DNA of 5,542 nt from Spartobacteria bacterium UBA5019. Its GTDB lineage: Bacteria > Verrucomicrobiota > Verrucomicrobiia > Chthoniobacterales > Terrimicrobiaceae. Under the pieces are notes generated by a model, which saw only the letters and a program-made list of their open reading frames with translations, was not told the DNA's origin and did no database searches. Positions 1 to 5,542 of the stretch are shown here, in pieces. Positions within the stretch are counted from its first letter, which is position 1. Every line of letters begins with the position of its first letter. The stretch is from contig DGXZ01000052.1 in the NCBI GenBank assembly GCA_002396485.1, positions 22,143-27,684 on the forward strand, written 5' to 3'. The translations under genes were made by a program, and so were the position numbers.

Positions 1-1
1 A

Positions 2-361
2 AAAATCGATAAAGAAGATCGCGAGGATGTGCTTGAAAGCATCCGGCAGCGCGAAGAAACCATGAGCACCGGCATCGGCTTCGGCATTGCGATTCCCCAT
101 GCCTCCTCTTCAAAAGTACATGAAGTTGTGGCCGCTTTCGGACGCTCATCGTCCGGAATTCCCTTTGACTCCCTTGATGGGGAACCTGTGAATTTCATTG
201 TGCTTTTCGTTGTGCCAAAGGATCAATTCCAGACCCACCTGCGCACACTCGCGGCAATAGCAAAATTTTTGAACGATAAAACGGTCCGCGAGGAGTTGTC
301 CAAGGCTCCATCGCCAGCCGCGATACTGCAGGTTTTTGAAAACCGCTCGACCCGGGCCTGA
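2..361 (+). CDS. PTS EIIA domain protein (fructose/mannitol/nitrogen type), 3' part
   Basis: This is the C-terminal 119 residues of a PTS_EIIA type-2 domain (the PtsN/EIIA-Fru/EIIA-Mtl fold). The frame is open from the window edge, so the gene begins upstream. The GTG at 29 is simply an internal valine codon. The family hallmark is visible as STGIGFGIAIPHA; its histidine (codon 98-100) is the residue that accepts phosphate from HPr in known members. It is followed by the usual hydrophobic core (VNFIVLFVVPKDQFQTHLRTLA) and the last helices (FLNDKTVREELSKAPS). PtsN-type proteins are about 150-160 residues, so roughly 35-40 residues are missing if it is a single-domain protein; a fused N-terminal domain cannot be excluded. 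Its stop overlaps the argS start. With no EIIB or EIIC gene visible, a regulatory EIIA-Ntr-like role is as likely as sugar transport; this is inference. Confidence 0.9.
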   Translation, partial: KIDKEDREDVLESIRQREETMSTGIGFGIAIPHASSSKVHEVVAAFGRSSSGIPFDSLDGEPVNFIVLFVVPKDQFQTHLRTLAAIAKFLNDKTVREELSKAPSPAAILQVFENRSTRA

Positions 362-363
362 TG
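359..363 (+). promoter_or_regulatory. TGATG stop-start overlap coupling EIIA to argS
   Basis: The TGA stop of the EIIA gene (359-361) shares its last base with the ATG of argS (361-363). No clear Shine-Dalgarno sequence precedes this ATG. Reinitiation by ribosomes finishing the EIIA frame is therefore the likely way argS translation starts, which also implies one transcript. The overlap is seen directly; the coupling is inferred. Confidence 0.6.
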
Positions 364-2070
364 CCAACCCTGCGTGAACTCCTCGCCTCGCGTCTGCGCG
401 ATGCGCTGATCGCCTGCGACCTTGACTCCGCCCGCGCTGATGTCTCACAAGCCGCCGATGCCCGCTTCGGCGACTACCAGGCGAATGCCGCCATGGTTCT
501 CGCGAAGGAAAAAAAAGCGAATCCGCGCCAACTTGCGACCGGGATTTTATCGAAACTTGATGTGACCGGACTCACGACCACGCCAGAGATTGCCGGCGCT
601 GGTTTTATCAATTTCCGACTGGAGAATTCGTTCCTCTCCGGCGCCTTGTCGGGCTTGGCTTCAGATCCACGCCTCGGAGTCCATGCGGCAGAGAATCCCA
701 AGAAAATCCTCGTGGATTTCAGCTCGCCCAATGTCGCGAAACCGATGCATGTCGGCCACATTCGGAGCACCATTCTGGGAGATTGCCTGGTGCGCGTCGC
801 GAGATTCCTCGGACATGATGTCACAGCCGACAACCACATTGGCGACTGGGGCACGCAATTTGGCAAGGTCATTTACGGATGGAAGCATTTCCTCAACCTT
901 GCGGATCTCAAAAAAGACGCGATTGCCGAGTTGGTACGCCTCTACCGCGAGGTCACCCGACTTGAAGAAACGGACGAGTCCATCAAGCGCACCGCCCGCG
1001 AGGAACTCGTAAAACTTCAGGCCGGCGACGCCGAAAACCTCGCGATCTGGAAGCAGACGGTCGAACTTTCCTGGCGTGAATTCGAAAAACTCTACGACCT
1101 GCTCGATATTCGCTTCGACGAGCGCTTGGGTGAAAGCGCCTATGACGCTGCTCTCGCACCGCTTTGCGCCGAGCTCGAAATGAGCGGGATCGCGAGCGCC
1201 AGCGAAGGTGCCCTCTGCATTTTCTTCCCCGACACTCCCTCGCTCGAGGGCAAGCCTGCCATTATCCGCAAAAGCGATGGCGGGTTCCTCTACGCGACAA
1301 CAGACCTCGCGACCATCGAGTATCGCATCAAACACTGGAATCCCGATGCCATCTGGTATGTCGTAGGCGTTCCACAGGCCCTGCATTTCCAGCAAATCTT
1401 CGCCGCCGCAAAAATGATGGGCATCGAGTGCGAGCTAAAGCATATCGCCTTCGGAAGCATCCTCGGTGAGGACCGCAAGATCATGAAGACCCGCTCCGGC
1501 GAAAATGTCGGTCTGGCCGAAGTTCTGCATGAGGCCATCGAGCGCGCCCGCCGCATCATCTCAGCACGTGCGGACCAGTTGCCACCGGATGAAGCGGAGT
1601 CCATTGCCCGCCTCATCGGCCTCGGCGCAGTGAAATATGCCGAACTCTCCCAAAATCGCCTCACCGACTACGTCTTCTCTTGGGACAAGCTACTCGCCTT
1701 CGAGGGAAACACCGCGCCCTACCTGCAGAATGCCTATGTTCGCATCCGCTCGATCTTCCGCCGAGCAGAGGAACCCGCCAATCCCGCAGCGCCTATCTTC
1801 CTGAACGAACCTGCTGAGCGCGCCTTGGGGCTCAAACTGCTTCAATACGCCGAGACAGTTCCTCTCGTGTTGGAGGAGTTCCGCCCCAACATTCTCGCCA
1901 ATTACCTCTACGAATTGGCAAATACCTACCACTCGTTCTACGAAGCCTGCCCGGTTATTAAAGCGGACGCCGCAAACCGTGCCAGCAGGCTTCTCCTCAG
2001 CGATATCACCGCGCGGACACTGGCTCACGGCCTCAGCCTTCTTGGCATCGGTTGCCCGGAAAGAATGTAA
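361..2070 (+). CDS. argS: arginine--tRNA ligase (class I ArgRS)
   Basis: This cytoplasmic enzyme attaches arginine to tRNA-Arg using ATP. At 569 residues it matches the family (E. coli ArgRS has 577). Residues 1 to about 90 form the ArgRS-specific N-terminal domain, with FGDYQANAAM and AGAGFINF. The class I HIGH signature is HVGH at 130-133, inside SSPNVAKPMHVGHIRST. Lys127 just upstream is the lysine that takes over part of the KMSKS role in E. coli-type ArgRS. The KMSKS position reads KIMKTRSG (373-380), the degenerate form usual for this group. The core also shows KSDGGFLYATTDLA. The DALR anticodon-binding domain fills the C-terminus, with SQNRLTDYVFSWDKLLAFEG and a family-typical end, LGIGCPERM. 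The ATG at 361 is chosen because the N-terminal domain starts there and it abuts the EIIA stop. Nothing appears damaged. Confidence 0.98.
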   Translation: MPTLRELLASRLRDALIACDLDSARADVSQAADARFGDYQANAAMVLAKEKKANPRQLATGILSKLDVTGLTTTPEIAGAGFINFRLENSFLSGALSGLASDPRLGVHAAENPKKILVDFSSPNVAKPMHVGHIRSTILGDCLVRVARFLGHDVTADNHIGDWGTQFGKVIYGWKHFLNLADLKKDAIAELVRLYREVTRLEETDESIKRTAREELVKLQAGDAENLAIWKQTVELSWREFEKLYDLLDIRFDERLGESAYDAALAPLCAELEMSGIASASEGALCIFFPDTPSLEGKPAIIRKSDGGFLYATTDLATIEYRIKHWNPDAIWYVVGVPQALHFQQIFAAAKMMGIECELKHIAFGSILGEDRKIMKTRSGENVGLAEVLHEAIERARRIISARADQLPPDEAESIARLIGLGAVKYAELSQNRLTDYVFSWDKLLAFEGNTAPYLQNAYVRIRSIFRRAEEPANPAAPIFLNEPAERALGLKLLQYAETVPLVLEEFRPNILANYLYELANTYHSFYEACPVIKADAANRASRLLLSDITARTLAHGLSLLGIGCPERM

Positions 2071-2099
2071 ACAAGCCAACGCGTCCAGCCCGCGTTTTA

Positions 2100-2113
2100 T
2101 GACAAAATTGTCA
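2100..2113. promoter_or_regulatory. short perfect palindrome upstream of the phosphate transporter
   Basis: TGACAA and its reverse complement TTGTCA are separated by two bases (AA) in the argS-to-transporter gap, 52 bases before the preferred ATG. It could be a binding site for a dimeric regulator. The reverse strand reads TTTTGTCATAAAAC, which resembles one half of an enterobacterial Pho box (TGTCATAAAA), but the second direct repeat is missing. TTGTCA also resembles a -35 hexamer, but no -10 lies at a proper distance. It is not followed by a T-run, so it is not an intrinsic terminator. The palindrome is seen directly; any function is a guess. Confidence 0.3.
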
Positions 2114-2165
2114 CGCTGAGAGATTGGCCATCGCCCCCACTACCAGCGTAAAAGCTCAACCCGCT

Positions 2166-3662
2166 ATGGATATTCTAGCAACCGCCTACACCGATCCGAC
2201 GTTCATAACCTATTGCTTCCTCGCGCTGGCCATCGGCATGGCGCTAGGCTTTGAGTTCGTGAACGGCTTCCACGATACGGCCAACGCCGTCGCGACAGTC
2301 ATCTACACCCACACACTCAAGCCCACCCCGGCTGTGATCTGGTCCGGCATCTGGAATCTGATCGGTGTGCTGACATCCTCCGGCGCTGTCGCCTTTGGAA
2401 TCGTCGCCCTCCTGCCTGTGGAGTTGGTCCTCAACGTCAGCTCCGCAGCCGGATTCGCGATGGTGTTTTCGCTGCTTGTCTCGGCCATCGTCTGGAATCT
2501 CGGAACATGGTGGCTCGGCCTCCCCGCCTCGAGCTCCCACACTCTCATCGGATCGATCATCGGAGTCGGCCTCGCAAACGCACTCATCGGCCCCGGGCAT
2601 TCTGTCACCGAAGGCGTCAACTGGGCCAAAGCAATGGATGTCGGCCTCGGGCTTATCATTTCACCCCTCATTGGTTTTGCCGCAGCCGCCTTGCTTCTGA
2701 TCACACTCAAGATTCTCGTTCGAAACCCCGACCTCTACAAAGCTCCATCGGGTAAAAAAGCTCCTCCACTTTGGATTCGAGCCATCCTCATGCTCACCTG
2801 TACCGGAGTGAGCTTTGCCCATGGTTCCAACGATGGACAAAAAGGAATGGGACTCATTGTCCTGATCCTCGTAGGCATCCTACCGGGAACCTATGCGCTG
2901 AAAATGTCGGCAGACAATGCCACTGTCGCTGGAATCGCCGCAGAGGCCGCTTCGATTTCCACAGTCTTCGAACGCGATGCAGGAAAAAAAATCTCCGGCG
3001 AATCAGCGAATCAAATCCTCGCCGATTTTATCAAACCGAAAGGTACACCGAGTCCCGATGTCCTCGCCGCCCTCGCCGGCGCATGCGACGACATCTCAAA
3101 TCGTCTGAAAACCACCGAAACCTTCCAGGCCCTGCCGCCCAGCCAACGCGGAGATGTCCGCACCGATCTCTACCTCATTTCCAAATCCATAGGCAAACTG
3201 GACAAAGCCGGCAAGTTGGACATGGATCCCAAGATCAAGAAAAGCCAGCAAGACATGGCGCGTCATGCCGACCAGCTCACAAATTACATTCCAGACTGGG
3301 TGAAATATGCAGTCGCCCTCGCGCTCGGGCTCGGCACGATGATCGGCTACAAACGCATCGTGAAAACCGTGGGCGAAAAGATCGGCAAGGACCACCTCAC
3401 CTATGCACAAGGTGCATCCGCCGAAGCCGTGGCCATGAGCACCATCATGGTTGCCGACCACTTTGGTTTACCCATCAGCACAACCCATGTCCTTTCCTCC
3501 GGCATTGCTGGTACGATGGCTGCCAACAACTCCGGCCTCCAAATGGCCACCGTGCGAAACATCCTTCTTGCTTGGGTGCTGACGCTGCCGATCTGCATTT
3601 TCCTGGGCGCAGTCCTTTTCGCAGGTGCCTTGAATGCCATCGCACTCCTCGGCATTCGCTGA
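2166..3662 (+). CDS. pit: inorganic phosphate transporter, PiT family (PitA-like)
   Basis: This inner-membrane carrier takes up inorganic phosphate, in characterised relatives as a neutral metal-phosphate complex with protons. From ATG 2166 it has 498 residues, close to E. coli PitA (499). The two inverted-repeat signatures are present: NGFHDTANAVA (33-43) and AHGSNDGQKGMG (218-229). Also conserved are LPASSSHTLIG (119-129), PISTTHVLSSGIAGTM (436-451) and a chain of hydrophobic membrane segments. A hydrophilic loop spans about 246-378, as in PitA, ending just before WVKYAVALALGLGTMIG and GEKIGKDHLTYAQG. The frame extends upstream to a TTG at 2124, adding 14 non-hydrophobic residues. ATG 2166 is preferred because it fits family length, although neither start has a good ribosome-binding site. 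The gene lies 95 bases after argS and probably has its own promoter. No DUF47/PhoU-like partner is visible. Confidence 0.95.
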   Translation: MDILATAYTDPTFITYCFLALAIGMALGFEFVNGFHDTANAVATVIYTHTLKPTPAVIWSGIWNLIGVLTSSGAVAFGIVALLPVELVLNVSSAAGFAMVFSLLVSAIVWNLGTWWLGLPASSSHTLIGSIIGVGLANALIGPGHSVTEGVNWAKAMDVGLGLIISPLIGFAAAALLLITLKILVRNPDLYKAPSGKKAPPLWIRAILMLTCTGVSFAHGSNDGQKGMGLIVLILVGILPGTYALKMSADNATVAGIAAEAASISTVFERDAGKKISGESANQILADFIKPKGTPSPDVLAALAGACDDISNRLKTTETFQALPPSQRGDVRTDLYLISKSIGKLDKAGKLDMDPKIKKSQQDMARHADQLTNYIPDWVKYAVALALGLGTMIGYKRIVKTVGEKIGKDHLTYAQGASAEAVAMSTIMVADHFGLPISTTHVLSSGIAGTMAANNSGLQMATVRNILLAWVLTLPICIFLGAVLFAGALNAIALLGIR

Positions 3663-3752
3663 GCAGACACGATCACTGCGGCACGCAAAAAATCTCTTCA
3701 ATCCCATCAGGCTGACTTTACTTTTCCCATTCGAGTGATAGATAAGTTTTCA

Positions 3753-3818
3753 ATGCGCCCTCTGATCTCTTTGGCTTCCCTCATTGCGTTTGTATCAACC
3801 CCTGCGTTCGTCTTCGCA
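3753..3818 (+). other. Sec signal peptide of the FG-GAP protein
   Basis: The first 22 residues have a positive charge at Arg2, a hydrophobic core (LISLASLIAFV), a helix-breaking Pro17 and a V-F-A end matching the AXA-type rule for signal peptidase I. Cleavage is expected between Ala22 and Gln23. There is no lipobox cysteine, so it is not a lipoprotein. Confidence 0.8.
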
Positions 3819-5542
3819 CAAACCAACCTCATCCAAAACCCAGGCTTCGAGCGCACGATGCGTTCGGGCAATGTCTGGGCCGGCATCAGCGGCTCCGGTA
3901 TCATCAATGCCCCCACCGAAGAAGCCAATGTTCTTGGCGTTGATGGAAAAATCGGACAACAAACCATGCCCGTCTCGGTGAGCGCCGGCGACCTCAACAA
4001 GGATGGACTGAACGATATCGCCATCATGGACGGTCAGGGATTTCTTCGGGTGCATTTTAACACCGGCACGAAGCAGGTGCCAAAATTCGGTCCGGCCGAG
4101 TTTTCCTCCCTCCTGCTTAATCCGACTCCGCTCCGGCTCACGGATATTGAAATCGAGAACCAGCTAAAAGGCAAACCGACACCCAAACCGACCCCCCGTC
4201 CTGCGGCAGCCAAACCCGGAGCGTCAACACCTACCGTTTACACGCCGGATCAGATTTACCAGCTCCGCCGCGTCCAGAGGATCAACCTTGCCGACATCTC
4301 AAGCAGTGGAAAACTCGACTTGCTCGTGGGAAATTATGGTGGAGACGTTCTCCTGATCCCAAATAGCGGTGGCGCAAATAGTCCAGATTTTCGCACTCCG
4401 ACTACCTATGAATCAGCAGTGCTGCAAAAAGGATTCGAACGATGGGGAAATGTTTTCGCTCCCTATGCGGTGGACTGGGACAAGGACAACAAAATAGACC
4501 TCCTGGTCGGCGAGGGTTCTTACTCCGCCAATAGCATTCACATTTTCCCCGGCAAGGGGGTTGGGCGTCCCTCGCTGGAACCAGATGACCGCTCGGTACT
4601 CGCTTATGGCATGGGTCTCGAACAACTCTCACCGTGCGTCGTGGATTATAATGGGGACGGAAACAACGACCTTCTGGTCGCTGAGCGCGGAGGCAAAGTT
4701 GCTGTTTACTTAGGAAAAGGTGGCCCCTTCAAGCCAGGTGAACCCATTCCTTTCAACTCATTCATCACGATAGATGGAGCGACTCCCACCCTTCCACCAA
4801 ACTCTCCTCCGCCGCAACCTGGGACGTCCATGGATCCGATGGATGCCATCAAGGCGACCAACCTTCTCACTGCAGGCGGTGGATCCACGATCAGCTCAGC
4901 GGACTACAACGGCGATGGATTATTTGACCTCGTTTTTGGAAAACGCAGTGGACGGGTTGCGATAGCGATCAATCAAGGCACCGCCACACAGCCAAAGTTC
5001 AAGGCTCCGGTGGATATCAAAGTCGAGGATGACGAAAAACCCACGCTCCTCCCTTCTGGATGGGACATTGATTTTGGCTATGGTCGAGGCAACTTCGGAG
5101 GCTACATCACGGTGGTTAAAAACGACCCAGCGGCACCCGCTGGCTCATCCTCACCGCAACCGCCCGAAGGAGCATATTATCTGGAGGCTGGATACGTCAA
5201 GCTGGATTACAAGGGCATGCCCAAACCGGCTCTTGCCACGCGTCCGGAAGATGATCCCAAGGTCATCAAGACTCCAAGTGTTTTCACTTTCTCACAGGCA
5301 ATCAGAAATCCTCTTAAAGTTGGTAAGACCTATGTCCTTTCCTTCAAGGTCAAAGGAGCGCAAATCAACAACGGCCGCGCCAATCTGGTTTACAATGGCC
5401 TCAAGAATCTCGGAACCGGCGAGGTCGTTTCACGAGGCGAGCGAGGTGATGTGAAGCGTGATATCAAAGAAATTCGTGAAAGCAAGGTAGAGTCGGCAAC
5501 TTACACAGGTGGGCCTAATTGGGTTGATGTCAAAAAAGAATT
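3753..5542 (+). CDS. secreted FG-GAP/VCBS-repeat protein with possible CBM-like jelly-roll, 5' part
   Basis: The frame is open for 596 codons from ATG 3753 to the window edge, with no stop. Residues 1-22 form a signal peptide (MRPL, a hydrophobic stretch, then VFA before QT), so the protein is exported. Right after it, NLIQNPGFE resembles the first strand of CBM4/9-type carbohydrate-binding modules. Five FG-GAP/VCBS calcium-loop repeats follow: DLNKDGLND (80-88), DISSSGKLD (181-189, degenerate), DWDKDNKID (241-249), DYNGDGNND (298-306) and DYNGDGLFD (384-392), each followed by a hydrophobic strand such as LLVGE. This pattern predicts a beta-propeller. Proline-rich stretches lie at 141-161, 344-364 and 459-473. 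Residues 511-535 (FTFSQAIRNPLKVGKTYVLSFKVKG) look like the core of a jelly-roll domain. No catalytic motif is recognised in the visible part; binding to polysaccharide or cell surface is inference. No Shine-Dalgarno is visible, but the signal peptide fixes the start. Confidence 0.88.
   Translation, partial: MRPLISLASLIAFVSTPAFVFAQTNLIQNPGFERTMRSGNVWAGISGSGIINAPTEEANVLGVDGKIGQQTMPVSVSAGDLNKDGLNDIAIMDGQGFLRVHFNTGTKQVPKFGPAEFSSLLLNPTPLRLTDIEIENQLKGKPTPKPTPRPAAAKPGASTPTVYTPDQIYQLRRVQRINLADISSSGKLDLLVGNYGGDVLLIPNSGGANSPDFRTPTTYESAVLQKGFERWGNVFAPYAVDWDKDNKIDLLVGEGSYSANSIHIFPGKGVGRPSLEPDDRSVLAYGMGLEQLSPCVVDYNGDGNNDLLVAERGGKVAVYLGKGGPFKPGEPIPFNSFITIDGATPTLPPNSPPPQPGTSMDPMDAIKATNLLTAGGGSTISSADYNGDGLFDLVFGKRSGRVAIAINQGTATQPKFKAPVDIKVEDDEKPTLLPSGWDIDFGYGRGNFGGYITVVKNDPAAPAGSSSPQPPEGAYYLEAGYVKLDYKGMPKPALATRPEDDPKVIKTPSVFTFSQAIRNPLKVGKTYVLSFKVKGAQINNGRANLVYNGLKNLGTGEVVSRGERGDVKRDIKEIRESKVESATYTGGPNWVDVKKE
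4173..4196 (+). repeat. 12-base tandem duplication encoding KPTP-KPTP
   Basis: Two adjacent 12-base units, aaaccgacaccc and aaaccgaccccc, differ at a single base. They encode KPTPKPTP within the proline-rich linker between the first and second FG-GAP repeats. The near identity at the DNA level suggests a recent slippage duplication; copy number may vary between strains. Confidence 0.7.

Noticed and set aside
29..31. GTG at 29 as the start of a short complete EIIA gene
   Set aside because: The same frame is open and reads plausibly (KIDKEDRED) to the window edge, and starting here would remove the first part of the EIIA fold.
661..1395. A 244-codon open frame antisense to argS
   Set aside because: It lies wholly opposite a strongly supported gene, has no recognisable domain, and its length is explained by the codon bias of argS on the other strand.
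1477..1500. Loss of the KMSKS motif in ArgRS as a sign of inactivity
   Set aside because: E. coli-type ArgRS proteins normally have a degenerate KMSKS (KTRAG/KTRSG type) with a compensating lysine before the HIGH motif. Both are present here.
2771..3715. A 314-codon open frame overlapping the phosphate transporter in another frame
   Set aside because: Its product is rich in Arg, His, Pro and Ser with no recognisable motif, as expected for an alternative frame of a GC-rich gene. The transporter frame carries clear family signatures throughout.
3717..3746. A promoter before the FG-GAP gene (TTTACT, 18 bases, GATAAG)
   Set aside because: Each hexamer matches only four of six consensus bases, and the implied start of transcription would fall almost on the ATG, leaving no leader.
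3663..3752. A terminator or small gene between the transporter and the FG-GAP gene
   Set aside because: No stem followed by a T-run was found, and the 90 bases hold no supported open frame. Nothing recognisable is in this gap.

Overview
The window carries four protein-coding genes, all on the + strand: the end of a PTS EIIA-type protein (2-361), a complete arginyl-tRNA synthetase gene argS (361-2070), a complete PitA-type low-affinity phosphate transporter (about 2166-3662), and the first 596 codons of a secreted FG-GAP/VCBS-repeat protein (3753 to beyond 5542). No rRNA, tRNA, CRISPR array, insertion sequence or integrase was seen. The DNA is moderately GC-rich and the three left-hand genes are ordinary chromosomal housekeeping genes. 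The right-hand gene is an accessory exported protein of a kind common in Verrucomicrobiota, Planctomycetota and related environmental bacteria. Assignment to Verrucomicrobiota or a relative is an impression from gene types and protein style, not proven by the sequence.

Left part (1-2070): the EIIA gene and argS overlap by one base (TGATG), so they are almost certainly one transcription unit with coupled translation. The EIIA part keeps the phosphorylatable histidine in an IPHA context. The ArgRS is full length and has every domain and signature expected of a functional class I enzyme.

Middle (2071-3662): a 95-base gap, containing one short palindrome (2100-2113), leads to the phosphate transporter. 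The transporter has both Pit-family signatures and the large central hydrophilic loop seen in Escherichia coli PitA. No PhoU-like (DUF47) partner gene is visible next to it.

Right part (3663-5542): after a 90-base gap without a convincing terminator or promoter, a signal-peptide-bearing protein begins and stays open to the window edge. It has five DxDxDG-type calcium-loop repeats, proline-rich linkers between or beside the repeats, and what looks like a carbohydrate-binding jelly-roll split around the propeller. This protein is the most unusual object in the window. The four genes share a strand, but apart from the EIIA-argS pair nothing in the sequence shows that they work in one pathway.
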